Shown in pieces: positions 12,565-24,817 of a DNA stretch of 64,000 bases (positions are counted from its first letter, which is position 1; every line of letters begins with the position of its first letter). The position numbers and the translations under genes are program-made. A model generated the notes under the pieces. That model had not been told where the DNA came from. It worked only from the letters and a program-made list of their open reading frames with translations, and made no database searches. This DNA is from Ectocarpus siliculosus (Eukaryota > Sar > Phaeophyceae > Ectocarpales > Ectocarpaceae), in assembly GCA_000310025.1 (NCBI GenBank), contig FN648471.1, forward strand, positions 1-64,000, read 5' to 3'.

Positions 12565-13351
12565 TTCCCTCTTGTCTAGTACGGGCTCGTCGCGCAGCGG
12601 ATGCTCGAGATATTCCCCGAGCCCAAAACATGCACCGAAGGAAATATGCATAGGTTAAGATTACAGCAGTACCGCAATAGTATGCATACTAGAAGTAGAA
12701 AGGTGCAAATTTACTACTTAGCACTTCTATCGTCAATCGTCGCGCTTTTGGTTGTACAAAAAATGGTGGTTCGACTTTCGTCCGGCTCGAAGTACGCAGG
12801 CCCTCCGCAACAAGAATATCGCAAATATTGTCAGTCACGAGTAGGGGGCCTCAGGGAGAGGAACCCTTCTGGCGACCACGGGTTGGAGTACAAATAAATG
12901 CTGTGAGCGTTGATTTGAAGTAGGGACAAGAAAAAAGTGGCAGAGGCACTACAGCAGCCCCTCCAAATAAATCGTAGATAGCCGAGCTCCTTGCCATACA
13001 AAGGGTGACTTGGCTTCAGTATGCACAGTGTTCCCAAAACACGGACACACTTTTCATACTGAAGTCACGTCAGCAATGTTTTCCAGTACCAGGCTATATA
13101 CAGTTTCACCACGTAGGGGACACGTTTATCCTCCCTTAGACCCCCTCGTCCCCATCCTGTGATGGTGGCCTTCACCTTTTGAGATTCGTCTGGAGAGATT
13201 CAATGCCCATTTACCTACATAATAGGTGTTCATATCAGCTGCCACAATTTTTTTGTTCACGAGATGCACAACATCTTGTGGGTGCTGCTCAAAACTATGA
13301 CCGGATCTGCTCTCCAAGATGAAGAAACACCGATGACTTTCTTTTTTAACG
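12565..13351. other. No gene seen; small hairpin
   Basis: About 790 bases between two transposable elements with no supported exon. A short inverted repeat, CTTCAGTATG near 13014 and CATACTGAAG near 13053, would form a hairpin with a ~30-base loop. Its meaning is unknown. Confidence 0.4.
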
Positions 13352-14706
13352 GCTGAGACCCATGTTTATGGTTTCAAAATGTTGGAAATAAATATTAAAA
13401 TGTTGTCAAACATTTGCGCGCGAATATCTGCCAGAGGAACATTTGAGTACCGTTTTTATGCGCAAAAATGTCTTATCGTGTGGTTTTCTCGGGATGCATC
13501 AGAAGTGCGGCGAGAATCGTGGTCTACTGCTACCAAACGATTTGTGACAGACAAACGACAAATGCGTCATGGAAACTGAATGTAGCAGCTCGCAAAGGGC
13601 CCCCCACAACCCTTGATGCACTGAGCTGATGCTGTGCCCGCCAATATGTGGCGATAGCGCTCCGGAGGTGCGAGAAAAAATGTTCTCGGTGTCGAAAAGA
13701 GACCAAAATGTGCGTCAGCGCTTCCGAACGGCAAAAAGTCGGCTGGTTGAGAGGAGACGTGAGTACAAAACTATCCAGCTCTCGTCCTCTAGACCATCGA
13801 TTCATGTTTTGTCTTCTTGGGTGTCTTCTCCATCAACGGCTCTCATCCGGGTGTGCGTGGTTCAGCAGTGGACGTACTCAACAGGCAGGGAGGCACATCG
13901 CTGTGCGCGCAAAGTTGTGGACACAACTTTTTTTTCGGTCTATTTTTTCTCTTGAATATTTAGGGCTTGTTCCGCCNNNNNNNNNNNNNNNNNNNNNNNN
14001 NNNNNNNNNNNNNNNNNNNNNNNNNNNNNNNNNNNNNNNNNNNNATATAGAGGGCTTGTTCCTCCGTCCCAAAAAAGACTTTTTCACACATCGAGTTCAC
14101 AGCGCCGCGCCTCCCTGCCTGTTGAGTACGTCCACTGCTGAACCACGCACACCCGGATGAGAGCCGTTGATGGAGAAGACGCCCAAGAAGACAAAACATG
14201 AATCGATGGTCTAGAGGACGAGAGCTGGATAGTTTTGTACTCACGTCTCCTCTCAACCAGCCGACTTTTTGCCGTTCGGAAACATAAACCATGCTTTCTC
14301 CGCGCCCTCCAAACCACCCCTGTCTGTTTTTTAGTGCACGCTTGACGAGCTCCCGCCATGTATCAGCCGGCAAAACGTTGACACGGTGACTCTAGGGTTG
14401 TCCGGATCCCTCTATGAGCTTGACTACGTTGAGTGTGCGCTGCGCAGTGGTTGGTGTTTAAGGACGGAAGGGGCGGTCGGCTACTATTCTCGCCGCTCTT
14501 GGAAAATATTTTCGCGACCTGCCCCATTTTAAAATGTTTGTCAAACATTTTGTCAAACGAGCGACTTTTGCCCCATTTGAAAATGTTTGGGAAGATTTTG
14601 CCAAAGATTTTCTCCCATAAAAAGTGAAACAAAGTCTTTATCCGCAAATATTTGAAAATTTCGACATTTTCGCAAACATTTGGCGACCATAAACATGGGT
14701 CTGAGC
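13352..14706. mobile_element. Foldback-type element with large palindrome
   Basis: Outer inverted repeats: 13352-13371 (GCTGAGACCCATGTTTATGG) and 14687-14706, one mismatch. Inner arms: 13722-13894 and 14109-14281 are 173-base inverted copies with one visible mismatch. The space between the arms holds a 68-base run of N (13977-14044), flanked on both sides by a direct repeat AGGGCTTGTTCC. The zones between inner and outer repeats are AT-rich with repeated AAATGTTTG-like words. No coding is recognised. The near-identity of the arms points to recent origin or gene conversion. An assembly contribution is possible because the gap sits at the palindrome centre. Confidence 0.75.
13977..14044. other. 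Assembly gap (68 N)
   Basis: A run of 68 undetermined bases in the centre of the palindrome. The sequence either side repeats AGGGCTTGTTCC, so a tandem repeat probably fills the gap. Confidence 0.99.
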
Positions 14707-15056
14707 ATGAAAATTCCAAAACGTTTCAAGCGTGCTCTAACGGCAATTCGAATCAGGTTAATGTAGAATGGTCAAAGTCTACTACCGCTTTGCAAACACA
14801 TGAAAGAGTGCGACCACGATCGTCATCGCGGGCGTCAAAATCAGGAAAAGCCCGCGCGGCACGTAACACCGTGAAGTCGGTTTAATTCGCCCCTCTTTGA
14901 CCCCCTATTTTTTTAACGGAGAACAGAATCCCAGGTGATGCTTTGCCGGACTGCTTCAGGCTTGAAGTCATAGCCAGGGATACCCCGAGGAGAAATGTAA
15001 CCGCACCTGTCTGTTCCTGCGATACAACATGCATCACCGGGTGAACGTGCTAACTG
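14707..15056 (+). other. Unresolved 5' part of the SET-MYND gene
   Basis: The first supported SET-MYND exon has no in-frame ATG and a stop (TAA at 15051-15053) just upstream, so at least one earlier exon must exist. The frame at 14652-14885 (+) is a candidate but has no match to the family and its donor phase does not fit. The start may lie here or upstream of the foldback element. Confidence 0.4.
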
Positions 15057-18000
15057 TTGTTGCCTAGTGTCAGCGCACGCTTGGAACTGACGTGCCTCTC
15101 CCCAAACACGCCTTCCAACACGCATACATTTTCGTCCCGACCTGCCGCCGCGTCAGACACGCACGAAAAGCTGCGCGAGGCAACACGCAATGGTGCCAAG
15201 AGAAAGGCCAGAGTGCTGTCCAAGCATCGCGCCGTCTTAGCGCGGTGGACGGCATCGCTGGCTACGGGTGTCAACCCCCAACGGCAACAACACAACGGGG
15301 CGAACGGTTGTAGCACGGGCGATTCTCCTGCTGCGCCGCGCTATTATGGCACGAGGTCCAGTGAGGATATACCCCCCGTTAACGCGGTGGCCGATCGAAG
15401 CGAGGAGGTTCGAGTTCAAAACGACATCGTGTCGCAGCTGTTATCGTTGGCGTCCACGGATAGCGTCGGCCGGCACGTGGTGGCCGGGGGTGGTTCGGGA
15501 GCGGGAGCGATACCCGCGGGCACGGTTCTGCTGAGGGAGACCCCGTTCGCTTGGAGTCTGCACCCTGAGTTCAATGGTGAATTCTGCGCCCACTGCCTCT
15601 GCGAGGTACGGGGTACATGGCACACGCGTATGGTGCTTGCCGTTGCGCTAATCCGAAACTATTCATGTGTGGCCTCGAACGCCAATACCCGGTATGTGCG
15701 CGCGTTTCCCATGTGTTCTCGGTATAACGCGCCACGATGTGCTTTCGAGACGACACGGGCGAGCTGACACGGTACGTACCTTGCCCTCCGGCGTGCACGT
15801 GTTCAGATAACAGGTCCGGTGAGTCTCTGTCCCGAGTGTAGACGTGTAGCATATTGCGGCCGCGCGTGCTCGACAGCCGCCCTCCAAGAGTGGCACGGCA
15901 GCGAATGCCTAGACGCATCTTCTTGTACTCCCCTCGAACCGGCATTGTCCGGCATATCCCCTACTTGCATGGTGGCACTACGAGCATACAAGCGAGCAAG
16001 ACGACAGGGAGGCCCACTACCAAAGAGAACGGGCTCAGGCAAGGGTGGCGCGGATGTTGCCGTTACCGTAACCGAGACGCGAGGTGCATGCCACGATAGG
16101 TTCGGTAGCGTCGCGTCGTCGCCTCCCAGGGGTGGTGGTGACGATGTCGCGTGGCCGAACGTAAAGCTGGGCAACCTGCAGGAGCACTACGCTGCGCGAT
16201 CTGCGCGAGAGAGGGACTTGCTGGAGACTGAGGCGGCGGTTACAGCAGTTCTAGCCAGCGGCTTTGGTAGCGGCACAGATTTGGACGCAGACAGCCTTGG
16301 AAGCAGCGGTAGCGGACGGGGCGCAACCCGAACAAGCACTGAGGCGTGTGAACTGGTTGCTGCGGAACTAGCCACAACTCTGGTCAAGGTGGGGGGGGGC
16401 AGGGTACACTCGGCAGTGATGGGAGCCACTTCGTTGTCGTTTGGTTTGAAAGGAGATAAATCATCGCCGTTCATGTTTTGTATCATCACTCAGTGTACAT
16501 CAGCACGTGCTCAATACTGTGATACTGCATCGCCTGCAAGTTCGTCCCGTGACCTGTTGTTGCCCGTGTCGTGTGCACCGAGTCTTACTGGTTAGCGTGC
16601 CACTCCCGAGGGAAGCATTGTTACAGCTTATGCAGCGTTTTTTGCTTTCGGTCTTCCTCCCTAGTAGAGCTTGCTTTGGTTCCGCCGCAAAGTGTATTTT
16701 TGACCTCACACGAGCCGATGCCCTCCTCTGATTTATGTGCAAACACGAAAACACACGCCACCCAGGTCAGCACCAACGCCTTCACCGTTTCATCGCTCCG
16801 GTGCTCAGACCCACCGGCCGGTCACAACGTGCGACCCTTGAAACACGCAACGGTAGCAGTGGGGCTTTACTTGGTTGCATCGATGATGAACCACTCTTGC
16901 CGTCCGAACGCCCTGGCAAGTTTTCATGGGGGAGAGATGAGAGTGGTGGCCACCCGTGCGATCGAGCGGGGAGAACCTGTTACCATTTCCTACGGGCCGT
17001 TGGCGTCAAAGGTAGGCAAGCCGACAGGTGTAGCTTGGTTGGTGCACAAATGGTCCGTGCTTTTACCGAACGTCATCACTGGGACCGCACGCAAGACGAC
17101 TGCTATCCTCAAGTTGTGTAGATCAGAGTTGGAGTTTGAGAGAGACATTAAGTGCCCGCAGATAGAGAAACGTGATGGACCGAAAGTCGTTGGCCGGTGG
17201 GAGACGTCAATCGGGTCGAAACGTCATTTTTCGGTTCGGGATATTCCGCCCGTGTTCTGATTTGTTTGCCCGATCGCCGCTCCAACACTGTATATGACGT
17301 GCCAGATGAGTGCTGCCGAAGTTCTCACTTGAGAGTTTCGTTCGTGTAAAGCTGTATGCATATGGGTCGTGTTTCGCAGTACAAGTGGTTCTGACCAACT
17401 CCTACAGTGACGCTGGCTTCAAGCGTCCGTCATGATATGTTCTCAGTCTGCGGATGCAACGTACGAGATGTCGCATGCACAGCTTGTGACGTGATCGAAG
17501 CGTCGTGGTATCCTAACGAACTTCTTAACGCGTGCCTTATCAGCACGTTCGGAAGTATGGCGTTCAGAACTCAACCGGTGCCCGGTGAACCGTACCGCCG
17601 ACTAGGGCACCCTTCGTTGGCCCGACGAAAAGCAGGAACTCTTCCTTTCTCTTTCGAGTTTTGTGTCAATTTTCCCTTTTAATCCAGTCGATTCGTAGTC
17701 TCTAGCGACCATTTCGCCTTGCTTCTTCTAGGCAAGGGTTCTTCTAGGCAAGGGTTCCTCTTGTGCCTACCTTCTGTTTTTACCGCGACAGTGGTTCAGC
17801 ATTATCCTCAAGCAAGATACCGCTCGTGAGGCTTACTCCTGATGCCTGATTCTCCACCTTTTCTGAACTTGCCGCTGACTGGCTCCACAGATATCGTCCG
17901 CTTCCGAGCGTCAGGCATACTTGAGCCGGGCCTACTTTTTTCGGTGCGAATGCATAGCCTGCCACCCTCCCCCAGAAGAAACTGCCACCACCCCGTCCGG

Positions 18001-18985
18001 TCGCTCACGCGGCAGCGAGGGCGGCGACGAACGGCAACTCACCGATCGAGAGAAAGAGGGAAGAGCCACCGAGGCGACGTTTTCGAAACGGACCGATTTC
18101 GCTTGTACTGAAGCAGAGAGCGGTGCCTGTCCCGGCACGCTCCGTGTGGGAGTATCTCCTCCTCCACCTCCTCCTTTTGCACCACCCACGCCCCCGTCGA
18201 CGACCCAGGGTTGCCTCATCTCCGGTGCTGAAAGCTCCAATGTTCCAAGCCCCTGTTTCAATCGTGTCCAAGCGGTAGCTTCGCTGTCGTCGACGTCGCC
18301 GAGCCCCAGGAGAATGGAGGTGGTGGTGTTGTGGTGTGACCGTTGCGGGAGCCGCGTTCCGCCTGATCTGGCGGACGCGCTGCTGAAGGAGGACAAGGAG
18401 GACCGCCGGCTGTGGGAGGAGGCAAAGGCGGCGATGTCAAGCTCCGAGAAGGAAGCTGGACGTTGTGGAGGTGGCGACGACGGGGAACTGAAAAGCATGC
18501 CGCCGCCAAGGCGATCCCGTCCAAACACTGGGGAGCGGTCGTGCAAATCCTCAACAACGGAGGATGGCTCGGTAAATGCGGCCCCTTTTCCGGGGTCTTC
18601 TGCCTCGTCCGATACGTTGAGCCTTGTCGTGGAACGCATCCGATGGCGCGACCGCTACCTGACTACCACATCGATGCGGAGAGCCGTCGCACACGACATG
18701 CACGCGCGCGTGCTCGCGAGCCGCGAAGACTTTCCCGGCGCCGCCGATGCTTGCGCAAGAGCGGTGAGCGTGTTGAAGCGGAGGTTCAGCCCCGAGGACC
18801 AGGAGCTGGGCATCGAGTTTCTCAAGCTTGCGGAGCTGTGCTTCAATGCAGGCTGGACGGACAAATGTACCGCAGCTTGTGTGAAGGCTAGGGAGTCGCT
18901 CGGGGTTTGTCTGCAACCGGGCGATGAGCAGCTGGAAGCGTTAAACACCCTGCAGGCTTTGTGCGCGGCGGTCTACCATCGTTGA
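15057..18985 (+). CDS. SET-MYND domain protein (SMYD-like), 5' incomplete
   Basis: SMYD-type proteins are lysine methyltransferases of histones or cytosolic proteins. Exons: about 15057/15068-15605, 15807-16388, 16766-17011, 17891-18985; the three introns are all phase 0. The visible part is ~820 residues. Counting from 15057: the N-terminal SET strand is near 138-170 (GAIPAGTVLLRETPFAW). The MYND zinc finger is at 177-217, with CAHC at the end of exon 1 and CPEC, YCGRAC and H-x3-C in exon 2. The SET core has NHSC at 419-422 and ISYGP at 451-455. The post-SET cluster CECIAC is at 478-483. A ~125-residue low-complexity insert then separates it from a second pair, CDRC, near 610. The C-terminal ~110 residues look like TPR/alpha-helical repeats. 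Catalytic motifs are intact. The start codon is missing because the first exon was not found. Confidence 0.88.
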
Positions 18986-20005
18986 CCTTGGGCTGCTTCT
19001 TAGTACCGGGTGGTATTTTTTGTGTTTGCCTCGTTTTTTTTTTGTTTCTTCAGCGGCCACACAAAGTGCCCATCTGTCTGTCTATGGCCACGTGACATGC
19101 TCATGACGCGCACTTGTTTCATTGATGCCGAGTGTTGAAAGAGATTCTAACAGTGTAAATAACACATGTACATGATGTGAATGCTGTTGTTGTCCAACGC
19201 TTCCACTGCTGTGCATATTGGGTGAGCTTTGGACCCTACTATAATACTGTTCGCAGCGCGAAAGAAACTGGTCCAAGAATGTATTTCGTGAAGTGTTTGC
19301 TATTTCGGGGCGGCGTGAGAAGGGGGCGAAAAGCAGCACCACTTGGAACTACCGGGGAACAACCGGAGGTAATGCTGTAATATTGTCATCAGGATCTTGG
19401 ACACATTTATTTTTGGGCCACCCTATGGAACACAGCATACATCGCTGTGGGTGTGGGAGACAGCAACTGATGGGAGGTTTATAAGAGCGCAAGCGGCGGG
19501 CGAATGATTCGTGTTTCCTTGCAAGAATAAGAATGTGGGAACACATCAATGAGAAGAGACTCACACACCAGGCACATATAAGAGGAGGAGTAATTGTCGT
19601 TGTGCCTTGTGACCACTCAAATTTCAAATTTCCCTTCGAAGAATGGGCAAGAATGCTAACACTGGATCGAGATATTCATAGGAATGCTTTCATTTTGTTG
19701 TGACATTTCGCCGCATGTGCAATGGTACAACAATAGCGATGAGTGACGGAAGCATATAATGGCAAGACGAGAGTCTGAGTCTCCCCAACACAAAAGCACA
19801 CCTGGTATGCATACATGCACACATGCACATAGCATATAATGTGAAGTCCTCCCACTTTTTTCAAATGTCGCGTTGGGTACTTGATATTCTTGTTTGCGCG
19901 CCCCCCATTTGCTCATTGCTCCGCACTTGCCACCTCCACTGCTGTAGCATAATACCTATCAACCCACCCGCACACTTTGGTAGACACCCAACTGGGTGGT
20001 GAGCG
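18986..20005. other. No gene seen between two plus-strand genes
   Basis: About 1 kb holding the 3' UTR of the SET-MYND gene and the promoter of the PUB-domain gene. Overlapping open frames of 60-90 codons lie on both strands and none has a recognisable domain. Confidence 0.4.
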
Positions 20006-23000
20006 ATGACGGAGTTCAAGCGAACAGCTGAAGATCTGGCGAGTCTTGAGGAGTTGCTGGGTTCTCTAGGGAGCGATTCTTCCACTCCGGCACCCGAGAA
20101 GTTAGCGACCTTCTCCACAGCGAAGGCAAGTTTCTGTTACTACAAGCTACTGCGCTTAACCGTAGGTTGCATAAGATATCACTCCCACCCGGCCGATTTT
20201 CAAAGCTCGATTACTCAACGACGAAGAGGATTCCACAATCAAATTATGCGTTTTCGGGAAGCTGTCGACGAGACGGTTCCAACGCCATCACTTTCGGCCC
20301 GATGACTGTTTGCTGCCGAGTGTTCGAGCTTTGAAAATCGGTCCAACATGTGCCGCTCTCTAAGAAACCTACGCAAGCAGCACGCGCGGGAGTGTGGCAA
20401 CTACAGTCGTGCAAATTACGGTACAGACTTCGGCCAACACCTTCACACTGCAACAACGCCTTGCTGTGAACTTCCTTGAGAGAGAGAGAGAGAGTCAAAC
20501 CTTAACAACACCGTTACAAAACCGGCCAAAGCAAGAAATGTCATGTTTTTACTGGTGAAGTTGCATCGCAGCAAAGGTTGCAAGCCCTTCCGCAACGTTC
20601 CCGAAGGCAACGGTACTGCTGGTAGGTTGCGGGCGAAAGCGTACTCACGTTCTCCTGCACAGAAACGCGCGCGAGCATATACAGCAGCAAGGAGGCGGCC
20701 ACGTGGTCACAGGGACGCACCCTCTACTGGCAGTAGAAAGTTCGAGAGGATTTGTCACTAGGGGCTACAATTCCAGCACCCCCTGGACTACATTGTATAC
20801 GAGTCTCTCGTTATCGTTTGCTTCTACAAGTATGCATACCAGGTATTGTTTTTCTCCGTCCCTTTTCATGTCGTGGGGACCGTGCAGCTCGCCGGAGCTG
20901 CGTTATGTTCCGGGATTGCTTTCTAATATGCACTAGTTGCACAGCGTAGGAGCTAAATGGCTGCATTCAAACCTGCGTGATCTCTGTATGTGAATTGGCC
21001 ACCGCACGGAGGGCGTGCAAACGCGGAGCGTGGAGTCCTACTACAATCATTCCGAGTGTTGTTCCGTGCGGCGCCAAAGACAGGATACATCGTACACGAA
21101 GCGAGCTCGTCCGAGAATATCTGAACAGCAGGCATGGAACAGCAGCAAACCAGCTGCTGCTAGTGTCATAACAAGCAGACACACGCTTGCCGCCAGAGGG
21201 CTGCTGCTGCGCGCCCTCCGCCTTCGTCGTGCCCGGCTGTCTGTGTGTGTCAAATGAAAACCTCCATCTCGGGGAACACTTCCGAACGTCATTAATATCG
21301 AAACGAATCAGGGGCGACTGGAAGACGAATTGTCCAAGAAGGTGTCCAAGTTCGAAAGGCGCTTGAACGAGACAGACCCGGTTTCGGGCGCGCCGCGGTA
21401 CGGAGAGAGCATGACCGCCAAGGTGAGAAACGGTTGCTACTGCTGGCGAACTCCTGTAAACCCTGCCCCGACCCGCTCGCCACGCCCGCACCCTATGCAA
21501 ACGCCGACGGGCTACCCCGGCTAGTAGGCTCGATGACACCTGCCTGAAGTTCTTTTTGGACTACATGTCTACGAGTCGTGCGCAGTTCTTGGCCGTGTTT
21601 AATGGTCAAATGACAACGTGGGTACGCCCCCCCCTCAACACCCTCACTCACTTACGCATCTCGCTCTCTCCCTCCTCCCCGACCAAAATTTTGTTTTCCC
21701 TCTTGCCTAACCCGCCCTCGTGGTTCTGAACTCTCCAAAGGTTGTTGCTCTCGGCGCCAAGCATCAGGCTCTTCTCGAGCGGCTGCCACAGCTGGAAGCC
21801 GAGATCACAGCCGCCGTTTCGCAACACGAGTCGCGTGAAGCCGTCAGTGCGGAGGAGGCGCGGAAGGTCGGTTACCGTTCGTCGTTCAGGGCTACGTACC
21901 TCCCCTGTTCTTCTCTCGCGGCGCCTCAGCGCAAGTTTGCATCATGTCAGCGTTGGTGCGTAACTTGCGACACAAAACACGACACATTCCTACAAGACCA
22001 ATTCCATCCTCGATCACACGGTCTCTCTTGTTTTGTCGGTGGAGGTGCTCGTCGATAGTACTGCTGTGGCTCAAAACTGTATTATTCACAGAACTTTGAC
22101 AGAGACAGAAGGGCACAAGGAAATGGGGACGAGGTAGAGTTTCGAGCAAAGACACGTAGGCACCGAGGCGTGCACACATGAACGTTAAAGTTTCTACTGT
22201 TGCACCAGCAGCACGCTATTGTACGTAGCACCATGTGTGATCTTGAACGTTCCGTTGGCGATCATGGTTTTCTTTCGTCGGGTCCGCCATGAAAAAGTGC
22301 CCCGATGTGCTGCTGCCTTACCTGTAAGGGATGATGGAGCAAGCTCGAGTCCGATCACATCAACGCGCAAACCTTTCCCTCGTCGTCACCCACTTGTGTT
22401 CGTCTCCTTCGGGAGGGGTTGCGTTGTCATGGACTGGACCGCGTGACGTAGGGCGAGCGACGGATGAGATTACGTTTTGTGTGTACTGGACAGCATCGGA
22501 AGCGTCGTATTCTATCGTACCACTGAGTATGTCACACGCACAGGAGGAAGGGGCAGGAAAGAACGAAGCACACTGCTGTTCGTCTTGCGACCTGTGCCTG
22601 AGGTTGACTCTTCTCGTGCACTTGTTTGGTTGCGCGCACACAGCGAGAGGTGGAAAGGCAGCAGCAGGAGGACGCGCGTGAACGGGTCCGACTAGCAGAG
22701 GCAGAGGAGGAACGGCGAAGAGCTGTGAGTGAGACTGTGTCAAATTTCAGGTCTCCATACGCGCATCTACACAGGCTGGTGCAGCAGCCTCCCGCGCTTA
22801 GAGGCAAAGCACACCCCATCGCCGACAATTCGACGTTCGAAAGACCGCCTTGCTGCGGCCGCCCTGTGTTCCTCCTCTGTGTGTCTTGCCTTTTGACACT
22901 GGAGCTGCGGCAGCAAACCAATGTATAGTAAACCCATTCGACACCCCTCTCCTCCCCCCCCCCCCACACACATTCCTCCACGCTTTTCGCAATCCTTGTG

Positions 23001-24817
23001 CTCGCACATCGATACTGTACGCCATGACGGTCTACAGGTTGCGACACAGAGCATCCTCGACCGAGAAAGGGAGCGCCTGGCGACCGAGGCGGCTCAGAGT
23101 CGAGAAGAGCGCCAACGTGCCGCCGAGCAGGAGGAAGCCAGGCTAGCGGAAGATAAGCAAACGTGCGGCTCCAGCGTATATTCACCGACAAGAAACGATG
23201 CCGTTGATGTGCTTGCTTGTACTTGGGTGTCTAGATGGACTTGGATTTTTTACTGGCACAGGGTACAACAGTGTAGCTTACCCGCCTTGGGTGCCCTTCT
23301 TGGTGTGCTTACGTTCGGTCGGCGAGCCGACTATTCGCGCGGCCTTTCCATGTTTCTTACGCCGTATTTTGTCTCCTCTTCCCGCTCTCTCTCTATCTCT
23401 CTCTATATGTATATAACTTTGTTGACCCACTATTCTCTTTCGTTCCAATATTTGTTTGTTCCTCTTCCCGATTAATTTATTTCTCTCGCTTCCTATCTCT
23501 GCATGTGATTTGTGTTTCCGTGTTCATTCCTCAGGCGAGAGCGCGAGGCCCAAGAGCTAGCAAGCTCGGTGGCGGTCGGGGCAGCGGGGGTGGAGGATGG
23601 ATTACGGCGCATCGACGACGCCTGCGGAGGAAAGCCCGCGGAAAAGAAAGCGGCAGTTCAGGCGTTGCAGCAGGCAAGCAAAGCGGCTGATACTCCAGTG
23701 TGACACGCACGTGATCTGCCAGCAGAATGAAATATCGTTCTGTGGCCTTCGGGGGATTCATGAGAACCTTCGTCAAACACAGCACCTTAGCGCTTGTACG
23801 TGTCCGGTGTTTGCTGGCATGTTCTCTCGACATGCATCCTCACGTCGCCTTCGAGAAGCAACCGCTTCACAGAACCTATATGACATGCCTTGACGACATG
23901 CTGGATTTTTTGTTGTTGGGTCCAGATACTGCGCAACGTCGCCTCCAACCCGGAAGACCCGCGGTTTCGCCGCATCAAGCGCGACAACGAAAATTTTCAG
24001 CGGGCCTTGGGTCGCTTCGAAGGAGGTATTCAGATCCTTCTGTCTTCTGGCTTCAGGATGCAGGTGGGCGAGGTTTTGATGCGACTGGATGCATGCGCAC
24101 GCGTGCGTGGCCTCGTCGATCACCGACGTGGCCCGGTCGGCCGTTTTATATCCCTGTGCCGACCATATGTGCCCTTGTGGGATGGCTACATTTAGTCTGT
24201 CTGCGGATCAAACTGGGGTGGAAACTGCGAGAAGTCGGGCGCAGCCGCGAGCCGGCGCTACGAATGCCCCCGTCGGCGTAGGTCTCCTGCATATCGCTGC
24301 AAGATCGATTCCTTGACGAGTGATGGTAATCATAGCACTGGAATAGTGATTCTTTGACAAAATGATGTTATGCAGTCCAGGCATACATGAATAAAATAAA
24401 ATGCAATTCCCAGCTGCTCCGGCTCGACCTATGCTGGTGCGCACACAGGCGTGTTGGTTGTGCCCGTCTTTAAAGTAAGACCACCGTTTGCTTGATACCA
24501 TAACCGCCTGTCTGGACCCCTAACTGTACACAAGTTGTTGTCATCGACACGAGATTCGTCGCAGTTTTCATTCTCTCGCTCTCTTTTCTTTGGTTCATTG
24601 TACCGTCGCCGCGTGTACTTTTGTGCTCTCTGTTTCTATTTTGGCCCCTGCCGGTCTTGGCGCTACGGCGTGTCGTGATCAGGTGGAGGAAGGTCAAACT
24701 GTTCTGGTTATGAACGAGCCAGACCTGTCGGAGGACATGGACGGTTGGACCGAGTGGTACAAGCACATCACGGAGGCGGTGGAAAGACTCAAAATGGAGC
24801 TGGACGAGCGATTCTAG
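20006..24817 (+). CDS. Coiled-coil protein with PUB domain
   Basis: PUB/PUG domains bind the C-terminal tail of the AAA ATPase p97/Cdc48, so a role as a p97 cofactor in ubiquitin-dependent protein quality control is likely. Exons: 20006-20125, 21312-21397, 21525/21528-21621, 21741-21866, 22644-22724, 23038-23162, 23535-23673, 23926-24063, 24683-24817; all phases agree, giving about 347 residues. Residues 1-40 are acidic. The middle is a long charged coiled coil (REVERQQQEDARERVRLAEA, then RERERLATEAAQSREERQ). The PUB domain covers about 240-305: ILRNVASNPEDPRFRRIKRD, NENFQRALGRFEGG, IQILLSSGF. The C-terminus is WTEWYKHITEAVERLKMELD-ERF. No UBX or PNGase domain is seen. Introns 1 and 7 appear to use GC donors (AAG|GCAAGT, CAG|GCAAGC), and exon 3 has a tandem CTAG-TAG acceptor. 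Confidence 0.85.
20162..20372. mobile_element. MITE-like palindromic element in intron 1
   Basis: Imperfect long inverted repeats bound this ~210-bp segment: CGTAGGTT at the left end and AACCTACG at the right, with an inner 17-base perfect pair CCGATTTTCAAAGCTCG (from 20194) and CGAGCTTTGAAAATCGG (to about 20340). The left terminus, CCGTAGGTTGCATAAGATAT, resembles the terminus of the 11.6-kb TIR element at about 18 of 24 positions, suggesting one superfamily. No target duplication is clear. Confidence 0.65.
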
